Positions 1-12,093 of a stretch of 64,000 bases of DNA are shown here, in pieces. Source of the DNA: Siphonodentalium dalli (lineage: Eukaryota > Mollusca > Scaphopoda > Gadilida > Siphonodentaliidae); NCBI GenBank assembly GCA_032622095.1, contig CP136067.1, positions 198,364,052 through 198,428,051 of the forward strand, in the 5' to 3' direction. The notes below the pieces were generated by a model. It worked only from the letters and a program-made list of their open reading frames with translations. It was not told the origin of the DNA and ran no database searches. The first letter of the stretch is position 1. Each line of letters begins with the position of its first letter. The translations under genes and the position numbers were made by a program.

Positions 1-662
1 CTCTGTTCCAACTTCAAAGTTTAACAACAGTTGTCATTAGCGAAAACCGAAAAAACAATCAAAGCACATTTCCGGTTATACCTCCAATGTGACGGTCGGG
101 ATAACTCTCAAAACAAAAAGGAAGAAAATAATTAAAATTGAAATGAAAAGAGGATGATTATCATGTAGGTAGTATGTGTATGACTTTATGACTGGGACTG
201 AGAACTTTTTAGTAGTACATGTACTAGTAAAATAGTATAGTGGTAATTACTAAATTAGGCTTCATCTTGGACGTAAGGAATTATTCTGACTTCGTCTTTT
301 CAACGGCTCGAATAGATCAAAATTATTTGATTCTAATTACCAGATTGCCGGTGAATACCGTGATCACGTTTTACACATCGTGAATTCAACAAGTATTACT
401 ATTGGTACATTCAGAAAACCGCTGTACATAATGGCGGCTTAGTAAGACGGATATTTTCGGCGGGGAAATGATTTTGCTATAAACTCAAAAATAACTGGCC
501 GATCGCCATCAACTATACACCAAATGAGCTGATACCAATAACAGATGTATAAGTATTGACATTCTAGTATATAAATAATACGTTCTTCGTTTTAAAAAAC
601 ACTCTGAAAAAACTGATTCCCTAGTTTCGAGGCACTGATCTCACGTTCGTACTGTGTATAAC
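1..662. other. Non-coding stretch upstream of a LINE ORF1
   Basis: No convincing coding region or repeat is visible here. The last part runs directly into the ATG at 663 and may be the 5' untranslated region of the retrotransposon whose ORF1 follows. No promoter motif is assigned. Confidence 0.3.
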
Positions 663-1543
663 ATGTCTCAGAATGATAAGAAACGACCACCAGTGAGTTC
701 CACTTCGAGTGCCAGTGGTGATGATAGTATAAGCAAAGATTCTAATCAAGGTAAAAGTAAACCAGCACCAGGGAAGAAATCTAAGACTACAGACATTGGA
801 CAGTCGGGTCTACAGAAGTTACCATTCACCAGAAAAACATCAACTGATAAATCTGGAACATCAATATGTAAAGCACTTGCTGAAATCAACGCCAAATTGG
901 ACACACTTGTCACCAAATCTGATCTAGCAAAAAGTATTGAGCCATTGGTCACTACAGAAAACTTGAATATCATCCTCACCTTTGACAGAACGTTAGATGC
1001 AGTAAAGGATGTATGTGAAAGCAGGGTGTTTGATGCAGAAACTGGAATAGACCAGATGGATGACCAAATGACTCGACTCGCTAGTGAAGTTCAGGACAGG
1101 GATAATGACATAGCACAATTGAATGATGAAATTAAGCAGTTGAAAGACAATCATAACCGCTTGGAACAGCAAACCAGAGTGGGTGATGAGTGATGACAGT
1201 GCTAATGAGAGAGTTGACCAATGTGAAAAGAAGTTGGTCAAAATCATTCAGGACAAATTACATCTCCCTATTGAACAGCGCGATATAAGCATCGCACACA
1301 GAATTGGCAGATTTGACACAAAACAAAAATTTCCAAGAAGTGTTATATGTCAGTTAATATCCAGAAGAGCAAAGAATGACATTATTCGAGAAAGGAAAGC
1401 ATTGAAGGGTCAAGGAATTGTTAACAAAAAAAGACTTGACTGATACCAACAGTTCACTCTTGAAAAGTGCCAAGGAATCCTCAGCTGTGGAAGATTCCTG
1501 GTCAGTTTGTGGGAAAATTTATGTTAAATATACAGATAAATAA
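663..1543 (+). pseudogene. Non-LTR retrotransposon ORF1 protein, frameshifted
   Basis: This reads as the RNA-binding ORF1 protein of a LINE, which coats element RNA in the ribonucleoprotein. The first ATG is at 663; the longer frame from 654 begins with GTG. The N-terminal third is polar and Ser/Lys-rich. A heptad-like coiled coil rich in D, Q, L and E follows, up to the TGA at 1191. A frameshift near 1185 moves reading to a second frame (1184-1440), which holds the L1-ORF1-like signature AHRIG, then PRSVI, SRRAKNDII and RKALKG. A second frameshift near 1436 moves to a third frame (DLTDTNSSLLKSAKE, then a W and the end at 1543), matching the usual C-terminal tail of this family. The two frameshifts make it non-functional. 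It may belong to LINE A at 6281, but 4.7 kb of satellite lies between, so that link is inference. Confidence 0.75.
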
Positions 1544-1839
1544 AAAAACATCAAACAATCTCAAAATTTAGTGACATATAAATTTTGAACTGTTCAATAT
1601 TGCACAGATATTCATCCCTGCATATCCTATATTGTCAGTCTAGTCTACCAATTAACACTACATTCACTAAAATAGCTTGAATGTTATAAAGTTATGATAT
1701 TAGAATAGAACAATATGCACTTTTGATTATGTAAATTCTACCAAAAGCAAACATGTTTTAATTTTCTTATCTCAAAACAGTTAAACTCAGCATATGAGAA
1801 TACATTTATGAAGGAAACATGGCATTACCAGCCAATGTT
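1544..1839. other. Non-coding spacer
   Basis: AT-rich sequence after the ORF1 remnant, possibly its untranslated trailer. No ORF, tandem repeat or palindrome of note is seen. Confidence 0.3.
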
Positions 1840-2000
1840 ATATATAAGGGTATATGTATAGGTATATGTGTCTCTATATGTATGTATGCATATATGTGTA
1901 TATGTATGTATATGTATGTATAGCTATATATATATATATGTATGTATATGTATGGGTGTGTATGTGTACATATATGTATATAAAGATATATGTCACAAAA
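1840..2000. repeat. TATG/TA-type microsatellite
   Basis: An imperfect run of TATATG, TATG and TA units. Short open frames on both strands here come from this low complexity. It directly precedes the satellite array. Confidence 0.85.
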
Positions 2001-2039
2001 GTTTGATATGTGTTCGATATGCATTTGATATGAGTTCAA

Positions 2040-5000
2040 TGACCCTTTAATGCAATACATGGGCTACGATTGTGTGAGTTCCTTTAAATAGCATATGCCC
2101 TTAAATAATGCTCGACCAGGTCCCTCTATGTCTCTTTAACACCTTTCACATGCTACAAGTATGTCTCGCCCCTCAAACAACATATTTTCCCTTTGAATAT
2201 CATATACGTTAAAATAGAAAAAAGTTTCACGAATGGAATGTGTCACTTTAAACCTTGATGCACGAATGAATGAACACATATGTATTATCGGGATTATACA
2301 AAGCGAATCATGCCAGAAGCTTCTTAATATGGCACGTTACTATCTAAAATTTCCTCATGAATGTCATGTGCCTCTTTAAGTTACCTAGCTGTAAGAAGGA
2401 ATGATGAAAAAGCAAATTGTATTTATTATTGGAATTATACAGAGCTTCATGCCAGACGTATAAGATTTTGCGTTCAAATATACAAAAAATTCATGAATCG
2501 AATGTGTCGCTTTAATCCTTGATGCACGAATGAATCAACACATATGTATTGTTGGTATCATACAAAGCTCACCAAGCCAGAAGCTTCTTAAGACGGCGAG
2601 TTATTATATAAAATTGCCTCAGGAATGTCATGTGCCGCTTTAAGTTACTTAGCTCTAAGAAGGAATGATGAAAAACAAATTGTATTTATTAATGGAATCA
2701 TACATGTGTGACCTGTCTATTCAATGACCATATAATACAATACATGGGCTACGATTGTGTGAGTTCCTTTAAATATTATATGCCCTTAAATAATGCTCGA
2801 CCGGTCCCTCTATGTCCCTTTAACACCTTTCACATGCTACAAGTATGTCACGCCCCTCAAATAACATATTTTCCGTTTGAATATCATACTAGTATACATT
2901 TAAATAGAAAAAAGTTTTACGAATGGAATGTGTCAGTTTAATCCTTGATGCACGAATGAATGAACACATATGTATTATCGGAATCATACAAAGCAAATCA
3001 TGCCAGAAGCTTCTTAAGACGGTGCGTTACTATACAAAATTGCCTCATGAATGTCATGTGCCGCTTTAAGTTACCTAGCAGTAAGAAGGAATGGTGAAAA
3101 AACAAATTGTATTTATTAATGGAATCATACATGTGTGACCTGTCTATTCAATGACCCTTTAATACAATACATGGGCTACGATTGTGTGAGTTCATTTAAA
3201 TATTATATGCCCTTAAATAATGCTCGACCGGTCCCTCTATGTCCCTTTAACACCTTTCGCATGCTACAAGTATGTCACGCACCTCAAATAACATATTTTC
3301 CGTTGAATATCATACTAGTATACGTTTAAATAGAAAAATAGAAAAGTTTCACGAATGGAATGTGTCAGTTTAATCCTTGATGCACGAATGAATGAACACA
3401 TATGTATTATCGGAATCATACAAAGTGAATCATACCAGAAGCTTCTTAAGACGGTGCGTTACTATATAAAATTGCCTCATGAATGTCATGTGCCGCTTTA
3501 AGTTACCTATCAGTAAGAAGGAATGATGAAAAAACAAATTGATTTATTGATGGAATCATACATGTGTGACCTGTCAATTCAATGACCCTTTAATACAATA
3601 CATGGGCTACGATTGTGTGAGTTCCTTTAAATATAATATGCTCTTAAATAATGCTCGACCGGTCCCTCTATGTCCCTTTAACACCTTTCACATGCTACAA
3701 GTATGTCACGCCCCTCAAATAACATATTTCCCCTTTGAATATCATATACGTTTAAATAGAAAAAAGTTTCACGAATGGAATGTGTCACTTTAATACTTGA
3801 TGCACGAATGAATCAACACATATATTATCGGAATCATACAAAGCGAATCATGCCAGAAGCTTCTTAAGACGGCGAGTTATTATATAAAATTGCCTCATGA
3901 ATGTCATGTGCCGCTTTAAGTTACTTAGCTCTAAGAAGGAATGGTGAAAAAACAAATTGTATTTATTAATGGAATCATACATGTGTGACCTGTCTATTCA
4001 ATGACCATATAATACAATACATGGGCTACGATTGTGTGAGTTCCTTTAAATATTATATGCCCTTAAATAATGCTCGACCGGTCCCTCTATGTCCCTTTAA
4101 CACCTTTCACATGCTACAAGTATGTCACGCCCCTCAAATAACATATTTTCCGTTTGAATATCATACTAGTATACGTTTAAATAGAAAAAAGTTTCACGAA
4201 TGGAATGTGTCAGTTTAAACCTTGATGCACGAATGAATGAACACATATGTATTATTGGAATCATACAAAGCAAATCATGCCAGAAGCTTCTTAAGACGGT
4301 GCGTTGCTATATAAAATTGCCTCATGAATGTCATGTGCCGCTTTAAGTTACCTATCCGTAAGAAGGAATGATGAAAAAACAAATTGATTTATTGCTGGAA
4401 TCATACATGTGTGACCTGTCTATCCAATGACCCTTTAATACAATACATGGGCTACGATTGTGTGAGTTCCTTTAAATATAATATGCCCTTAAATAATGCT
4501 CGACCGGTCCCTCTATGTCCCTTTAACACCTTTCACAGCTACAGGCATGTCACGCCCCTCAATTAACATATTTCCCCTTTGAATATCATATACGTTTAAA
4601 TAGAAAAAAGTTTCACGAATGGAATGTGTCACTTTAATCCTTGATGCACGAATGAATCAACACATATATTATCGGAATCATACAAAGCAAATCATGCCAG
4701 AAGCTTCTTACGACGGCGTGTTACTATATAAAATTGCCTCATGAATGTCATGTGCCGCTTTAAGTTACCTAGCAGTAAGAAGGAATGCGGAGAAAAAAAT
4801 TGTATTTATTATTGGAATTATACATATACATAGAGCATCATGCCAGACGTATAAGATTTTACGTTAAAATAGAAAAAAGTTTCATGAATGGAATGTGTCA
4901 CTTCAATCCTTGATGCACGAATGAATCAACCCATACGTATTATCGGAATCATACAAAGCGAATCATGCCAGAAGTTTCTTAAGACGGCGAGTTATTATAT

Positions 5001-6000
5001 AAAATTGCCTCTTGAATGTCATGTGGCGCTTTAAGTTACCTAGCTGTAAGAAGGAATGATGAAAAATCAAATTGTATTTATTACTGGAATCATACGCAGA
5101 GCACCATGCTTGACGTTTAAGATTTTGTGTTAAAATATAAAAAGTTTCATGAATAGAATGCTTCGCATTAATCCTGGATGCACTAACGAATCAACGCATA
5201 TGTATTATTGGAATCTTACAAAGTGCATCATGCCAGACGCTTCATAAGAAGGCGCTTTATTATATTATTTAAAATCGTCTCATGGATGTCATGTACCAAT
5301 TTAAGCCTGGCATGCTTCGCTTTATTTCTGCTTCGATTTATTTCTGCTTCGCTTTATTTCTGGAGGCTTAAATGAATCAACACATATGTCTCATAAATGT
5401 CGTGTGCTGCTTTAACCATAGCTATAGGAAAGAATGATGAAAAAACATGCATGCACTCAATACTGGAATCATGCACAGAACACCATTTCGGACGTTTTAA
5501 GATTTTGAACAAAGTTTTATGAATGGCATGCGTTACTTTAACCCTTTACCCAACAAACCGGCCAAAACCGGCCAAATAAAGCTTCAACAGCCTAAAATAT
5601 CTTCGGTCTGTCTCAATAGAACCATACAAATATGGATATCATTGGAACCGGCTCATTGACCACATTGTGATGGTTACAGTTATGCCCTGTGCCAATGCAT
5701 TCTCTTATATATGCGAGTCGACCATAGGTCGCCTAGCATATATAAGAGAATGCATTGGCCTGAAAAAAATCTTTTTTTAACACTTTTTTACCATTTTTTT
5801 TACATTCTTTAACAATTTTATAATTTTTAATGTGTTAAGCCAATGCATTCTCTTATATATATGCGAGGCGACCGATGGTCGACTCGCATATATAAGAGAA
5901 TGCATTGGCACAGGACCCTTCTGTTGGGTAAAGGGTTAATTCTGGATGAAAAACATGCATGTACTTAATGCTGGAATCATACACATATATGATGGGTCAC
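2040..6000. repeat. Satellite array, ~425-bp monomer, invaded by a TTAA element
   Basis: Full monomers can be phased on the word GGGCTACGATTGTG at 2061, 2745, 3173, 3604, 4023 and 4449. Intervals are 684, 428, 431, 419 and 426 bp; the 684-bp interval contains an extra partial unit. A second phasing word, TGATGCACGAATGAAT, recurs about once per unit. Past 4.85 kb only diverged or truncated units continue, out to about 6.0 kb, interrupted by the insertion at 5538-5939. Several monomers keep a 60-77 codon open frame, but others carry a stop or single-base deletion in it, so coding is unlikely. Confidence 0.9.
5538..5939. mobile_element. TTAA-flanked MITE with two internal palindromes
   Basis: The element has terminal inverted repeats CCCTTTACCCAACA (5542-5555) and its complement (5922-5935), each bounded by TTAA (5538-5541, 5936-5939). 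This is the target-site pattern of piggyBac-type transposons. Inside lie two ~68-bp near-perfect palindromes, 5691-5759 and 5839-5909, each starting with GCCAATGCATTCTC, either side of an AT-rich core. There is no coding capacity. Neighbouring satellite monomers carry a single TTAA at the same place (for example near 3787 and 4627), so they act as empty sites. A relative without the outer arms is at 45376-45751. Confidence 0.8.
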
Positions 6001-6280
6001 CAAATGTTTCATACGTGGAACGACCTTGACATTTATACTATATAATATAGAAAACAACATTTGGAACTTATAATTTTAATTGACCGTCGATTGAATCGTA
6101 CTCAAGGACTTACTTGAAACATATACCCGCCGAATACAACACATCATTAATATAATATGTACTTCATATTACGGTCAGCTATAGTAACAATGCACGGACT
6201 ATACATATTCATGCTTGCATCTTTAACTCATTCTGACGTGGAGGGCATACATTTCATTCATTCCATTATATGTCGTATAT

Positions 6281-7224
6281 ATGGCTACACATAGCGTAAA
6301 TCTGAGTGAGGTTCGGGATTCTGATGAATATAACTTTACAATGAAATGGAACGAAGCGGAACAGGACAATGACGATTATTAAATTCTGCTATTAATACCA
6401 GGAATGAATTTGGATACATTTCACCATCTACATCTGCAATAGATGTACCAAATAAAAAAACCCTAAATTTTCAATATTCAGCCTCAATTGTCGAGGCATT
6501 AACGCGAACTTCGATTCATTGTGTAATCTCCTGCGTGACTTAAAGTCGAATAATAATTCATTCGACGTTATTGCTTTAACAGAAACATTTAAAATACGAC
6601 AATCATCCACACTTTCAAATACCGGGATATCACCCTATGGAATTCAAGTGTGGAGCTGATGACGATGATGGTAGAGGTGGTGTGTGTCTTTACATAAAAT
6701 AATCCATTCACTACCAAAATCGATCCTACCTTAGTGAATTATTCCACACGTAATAGAAACAATATTCGCTGAAATTAACACAGGAAAAAATGACTCTCGG
6801 ATAATCGGCTGCGTTTATAGACCAACTACCGCAACAAAGGCCAACATTAATCAAAATTTGAAGAAATTCGACGACATTCTGGAAACAATTAATAACCACA
6901 AATCATATATATCAGGAGATTTTAATATTGACCTACTCAATGTCAACTCACATACAAAAACGAATGATTTCATAAATAACATTTTCACTAGAGGATTCGT
7001 GCCAATAATAACTAAACCTACTCGAATGACTGATCATTCAGCAACTCTTATCGATAATATATATACCAATAACCTACAAGGCGAATGTAAATCTGATATA
7101 ATCACATGCGATGTATCCGATCACTTCGGCATATTTTATTACGAATCTAACCAAAAAAGACAAAACAACACCAATAATAACGAAACTACCTCTAATCAAC
7201 GAAGTTTTAGTCCGGATAACATAT
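6281..7224 (+). pseudogene. LINE A ORF2, N-terminal endonuclease part
   Basis: This encodes the apurinic-type endonuclease (exonuclease-endonuclease-phosphatase fold) of a non-LTR retrotransposon, which nicks the target DNA. A possible start is the ATG at 6281. A frameshift near 6380 and others before 6850 break the frame. Recognisable blocks in order are NCRG, VIALTETF, GRGGVCLYIK, then from 6858 an open stretch with GDFNID (about 6915-6932), SATLIDNIYTN, and SDHFG (about 7116-7130). The last two carry the expected catalytic Asp and His. The frame ends abruptly at 7224 where a transposon is inserted. The reverse-transcriptase half resumes at 12094 in the same orientation. Confidence 0.85.
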
Positions 7225-7770
7225 AGTCGGTCTCAGAGCTGGTCCCCAAAGGAAAATGGTGTTCACTTTATGTTTGAGGTCTAGTCTAGGGTACTTTTCG
7301 ATGAGGAATCTCATGGTGCTGACCGATTTTTGAAAAAAAGGGCCCAAGTTTACTTTTTAGGGGCCTGAACCCCAATTATGGTGTTTTGACCTAGATGGGT
7401 TAATTGGGGCAATTAAATGCCATTTATTTAAAACATTTACAGGTGTTATTATTCCAATGGGCATATTGAACCTTTTTTGTCCTGGGATGGGGTTTTGTTT
7501 CATTTAGGGTTTCCTTGAACCCCAAAATAGGGGCGACCAATACGATTTACACAATTTTGGCCATCTTCAAATGTATATGCCTACTGATGTGTATTCTGTT
7601 TTTTAACTTGATATTTTTGTTCATTCAGATGCATATGATGTCTGAAATCATTTTTAAAAGGGTTACTGGTCAAATAAGGTCTTAGGGATCGGGTGGGCGA
7701 AGCTTAAAAATAGGCATTTTTTGGCAAAAAATCCATTATTTTATAACAAGTGTTTCTCATGGTTTTTTTC
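7225..7770 (+). repeat. Left terminal inverted repeat of the 4.87-kb transposon
   Basis: The sequence matches the reverse complement of 11545-12092 almost throughout, and similarity ends after TCTCATGGTTTT. It contains GGGGCCTGAACCCC and a GGTTAATTGGGGC stretch in both arms. Confidence 0.9.
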
Positions 7771-8249
7771 ATTGTTTACATATGTGCTTATTTAGCCTCT
7801 AAACTATCATAGTTATTTCAATGTTGATTGTAGCTGTCAAAATAAATTTATTGTCATTTAGTGGAATTACCAATGAATCACACTACAGTCAGAGCCATAA
7901 CAAATTTTATTAAAATTGACATAAATAGCCTCAGTGCTACATAATGTACGTATACCATTACACCTGAACTTTGTGACAGCTCATATGATTGTTGATATAT
8001 AACTTTGCTGCTGAGAGAGTGCTCCAATTCCTCCACCATACAATATAAACTCCAATCCCAATTTTAGCAGACATAAGATCTACATATCCTGTTCCAGAAT
8101 ATTAATTTGAAACTTTGAGAAGCATGTGAAATCAGAAAATGATCAAATTAAATACTCCAGAATCAGAAGGTAAGTTCATGTTTAAATACAAATGTTCCGA
8201 GTGATGTTGCCATTGTAAAGATTGTTGTATCCTTATATATAGTATATAT

Positions 8250-11200
8250 CACCTCCGACAGACATGAGAGTGATCCTAGCCATATTAAATAGAACTATGT
8301 ACCGTATGAATGATCTACAGATCCCCTTCATATTCCTAGAAGCTGACCAAGCCATTTATCACAAGATACTATAAGTCTTATTCAAATTCCAAGAGTCTGG
8401 GTCATCTAAATTTGATTGGATCATTGTTCGAGTGGGAGGATTCCATGTCATTATGTGCATGATGAAAAGTATATTATTGTCGGTTCAGAGGGTGCGGTAT
8501 TGTTGAACTGATACGTGAATCAGGTGTTGGACCAGAGGGATTGATTAAAGCCGGTTTGAATGGAGCCAACGTTAAACGTGGAATTCGATATTATAAGCTG
8601 CTTTTTGAAGCGTTTGTGTGAACAAAATTTGCTTTCTGTGATGATTATTCAGCACATAAGTCTTCAACCGAACCAGTTGGATGTGGTGGATCTGTGCTTG
8701 AGGAACTAATTCAGAGACAATCAGCAGACAATCTAAGTAACGTTATCTCTGATCCTGATTTCAAATGGCCCCCAACACTTCCAGGTGATATGAATTTCTG
8801 GATTGATTCTTTCATTGAAATGACATCACTTCTTATTAATACCATACACTTTCAGCGTGTAGGTAACTGGGAAGGTTACTTAGATACAATCCATCAATTC
8901 CTACCTGGTGCTTCGCTTTGAACAGACAAAATTATGCACGGAATCTCAGCTATTTCTATCTGGACATGAAGTAGTCCAACAAATTAGACTATTCGGGTTA
9001 AGATATATTTTAATATTTGGACATTTACGATTATCTTAACCCTTCTAGGAGTAAGGTAACATAAATGTCCAAATATTAAAATATACCTTAATCCGAATCG
9101 TCTAATTTGTTGGACTATACATGAAGAATCTTCGAAATAGGGACTATGAAGCATATAGCTACTTGAGTGGTGGAGGTTTCACTGGTTCACTTAGTGGCCA
9201 AAAGCATTCCAAAATTCCAATGGATCAAATTATTGAGATGACTATCAACAGATTTTCAAATCAAACTGGTGGACTTTCAGGAAAAACTGAAAATCTGGGT
9301 GCTAGTGAACGTTGGACAAGAATTAGTCACATTTTGTCTGCATTAAAACAATCTTTAGGCAAAAGAAATTTAACTTCATGTTCCAAACGTGTTGAATTTG
9401 GAGCTTCTAGAATGGCACTAGATGAAAAGATGGTGACAAATATATGTTATGGACTTAATTCATGGGTTCCAAATTTGTGGATGGAGGGGCAACCCATTGT
9501 GAGTATGGCTACTGGGGTTTTGGCACCTTCAGAAATGTGTACTTATATAAAAACAACGAACTCGCGAGGTATCACAGCTATGGAGGACTTTTTCAAAAGA
9601 CTACAACCACAAGTTAGCACGGACGGTATCCAAACCAAACCAGTACTGACATACGACGATCCCATCAAGAAACAGTAAGTCATTACTTTTGAAAATATCA
9701 AGCTTATGAAACAGACTGTATCTATAATTGAGGATGAAATGAGATATCTTTCGCTACAATTATGGCAGATTTTGATGATAAACATTTAGATATACGTGAA
9801 ATAATGAACTGGCCAGTAACTAGCAAACCATGGGCCATATGTAAAGACACTGGCAGTAGTCGTCCGTCATCTAAATCTCTCTTTAGAAATTATTTGAAAA
9901 ATTTGCCTGAAAAGAAACAATCTATAAATGTACCAAAGGGAGTGGAGAGCAGCATTGTTGATGCCATGCGTGTTGTTAGAATTATTCCAATATCTGATCT
10001 GGATGATGACAGATTCCAATCTTGGGTAGATCGAGTTGTTGAGTATTTTAAATAGCTCCCAGGAAACACCATTCATTTAGTTTTTGATGACTACTCTGAT
10101 GATGGACAAGTTCATGTTTCCAAAGGGAGACCACAATGTCTGAGAGAACGGGAACTATCCAATTTGAGCCAGAAGTTGCCAACGCTCACAGATTGGAACG
10201 AATTCTTATCTGGTCAGAAAAATAAATTTAATTTAACAACACATATCGCAGACTATGTATTGACTAGGAAAAGTGGTATAAATAAGGAAATGTTTGTCAG
10301 TATAAAAGGGAATCTGTGCTAATTCTTAAGTAATTCTTCTGAATCGAAGCCAGATATTATTCAGGATCTAAAATCTACACACAGAGAAGCTGACCCTAGA
10401 CTCGCCTTGCATGCTGTGTTTGCTTCTCAGAAACATGCAGCAGTTTGTTTGGTGTCTGATGATACTGATGTGTTTATTCTCTTATTACATATTGCCAGAA
10501 AATGTGACAGCCAGCTTTATTTCCGTCAAGGTATAGTAGCAACAAAGTGTGGTATAACGTTCCATGATGTTAAAAGTCTTGCAGACCATCTTGGGCAAGC
10601 TATTTGTGAAAACCTCCCAGCTTTTCGTGTGGTTACCGGAAGCGATTACACCCAGCCCTTTTTTGGGAGATCAAAATCCACTGCGTTCAAAACAATCGTG
10701 AAAGATCCCAACATTATAAAACAATTGTCTAGTTTAGGAACATCAACCGTAAATCCAGATGAGGTAACAGACTTTATTCTACATATAGTGTACAAGCGGC
10801 CAAAAATGGAAAAGTCTCCTGGCGATTCTAGATATGCCATGGTATTCAACAAGACTAACAAGCTTAAAAAATTCAGATCCATGAAACGCCTTTTTCCAGA
10901 TGAGAATTCATTATGTTTTGCAATAAAAAGAATGCAATTAGTGACTCATATGATGTTGCATTGTTTGGACACATATTACATTCCACTGGGTCCACTAAAG
11001 CATGGGTGGTTCCTTCAAAATGGAGTTACTGAGCCTATTTGGTTTGAGGGACCATCACTTCCCACAGAGTTACCACAGAAATCAAGGGATCAAACTCAGC
11101 AGAATGTACAAACGAACGATGAAACCGTCCCAGTTGACAATTCAGATCAGCTCGAAAAGTTCTAGTTGACAATTCAGATGAACTCGAAAATGTTCTATCA

Positions 11201-11281
11201 TTTGAAAACGACGAAAGTTCTGATGACTCATGTGATTATATCTCTGAGGACAGTTCCGAAGAAGAACTTTCAGACATTTGA
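8250..11281 (+). pseudogene. Large transposon-encoded protein with SDDTDVF motif, broken
   Basis: The only coding region of the TIR element, broken by stops, frameshifts and a nested MITE. Blocks in order: PFIFLEADQAIYHK (about 8315), WIIVRVGGFHVIM (about 8420), GLIKAGLNG with RYYKLLFEA (about 8550-8610), a WPPTLPGD region, then SYFYLDMKNLRNRDYEAY continuing across the MITE. Next come IPMDQIIEMTINRF with TGGLSG (9200-9290), a central block at 9762-10055 ending in one TAG, HLVFDDYSDD (about 10080), DPRLALHAVFA (about 10395), and VSDDTDVFILLLH (about 10457). The tail is acidic (DDSCDYISEDSSEEE), after a short tandem duplication that introduces a TAG at 11163. From memory, similar uncharacterised proteins recur in other animal genomes. 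The LALHA...SDDTDVF order resembles FEN/PIN-type nucleases; that is inference. Function is not assigned. Confidence 0.6.
8972..9118. mobile_element. 147-bp palindromic MITE with 8-bp target duplication (hAT-like)
   Basis: Nearly the whole insert folds on itself: the left arm begins TAGTCCAACAAATTAGAC and the right arm ends with its complement. It is flanked by ACATGAAG at 8964-8971 and 9119-9126. Ignoring the insert and one duplicate joins the transposon protein frame cleanly. An 8-bp duplication is typical of hAT elements; the superfamily is inferred from that alone. Confidence 0.8.
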
Positions 11282-11544
11282 AATCATTTCTATATACATT
11301 GATAAGTGGTAGATATTATTAATGTAGTGCATATCTTAGAAAGGGCTCCAATAAGGAGTGTACTATATATCATCATACAATGGTACATTCCTTCAGTTAC
11401 AGGTATCAACATTTATATCCATAAAAAAAAAATAAGCTTCATGTGGGTTGTTTTACATTAGTATTTCATTTAAAATTAGTAAATATAGCAGATGTGCCTA
11501 CTTTCAGCATACAACTTTGAATATGAAGCATGAGCAGAGTATTG

Positions 11545-12092
11545 AGAAAACCATGAGAAACACTTGTTGAAAAACAATGTATTTTTTGCCAAAAAAATGT
11601 CTATTTTTAAGCTCCGCCCACCCGATCCCTAAGACCGTATTTGACCAATAACCCTTTCAAAAATGATTTCAGATACCATATGCCTCTGAATGAACAAAAA
11701 TATCAAGTTAAAAAACAGTATACACATCAGTATAGGCATATACATTTGAAGATGGCCGAAATTGTGTAAATCGTAATGGTCGCCCTATTTTGGGGTTCAA
11801 GGAAACCCTAAATGAAACAAAACCCCATCCCAGGACAAAAAAAAGGTTCAAAATGCCCACTGGAATAATAACACCTGTAAATTCGATAACTAATTGGCAT
11901 TTAATTGCCCCAATTAACCCATCTAGGTCAAAACACCATAATTGGGGTTCAGGCCCCTAAAAATTAAACTTGGGCCCTTTTTTTCAAAATTCGGTCGGCA
12001 CCATGAGATTCCTCATTGAAAAGTTCCCTAGACTAGACCTCAAACATAAAGTGAACACCATTTTCCTTTGGGGACCAGCTCTGAGACCGACT
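11545..12092 (-). repeat. Right terminal inverted repeat of the 4.87-kb transposon
   Basis: Reverse complement of 7225-7770. The outer end reads CTGAGACCGACT immediately before LINE A sequence resumes. Confidence 0.9.
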
Positions 12093-12093
12093 A

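Larger units (their letters stand above)
7225..12092. mobile_element. 4.87-kb DNA transposon with ~545-bp terminal inverted repeats, superfamily not recognised
   Basis: Left end 7225-7770 and right end 11545-12092 are long inverted repeats with only scattered mismatches, both starting AGTCGGTCTCAGAGCTGG. Between them lies a decayed + strand coding region (about 8250-11281). The element sits inside LINE A ORF2: endonuclease codons stop at its left edge and ORF2 codons resume at its right edge. The target duplication is unclear; TA at 7224-7225 and 12092-12093 is possible. Long TIRs plus one large internal protein indicate cut-and-paste transposition, but I see no standard DDE transposase signature I can name. 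Confidence 0.85.

Noticed and set aside
2708-4566. Five similar 60-77 codon frames (MTCLFNDPLIQYMGYD...) as a gene family
   Set aside because: They repeat with the 425-bp satellite, and other monomers have an in-frame stop or single-base deletion at the same place. No start context, domain or splice signals.
7225-12092. Long terminal repeats of a retrovirus-like element
   Set aside because: The 545-bp repeats are inverted, not direct, and no gag, protease, reverse transcriptase or integrase lies between them.
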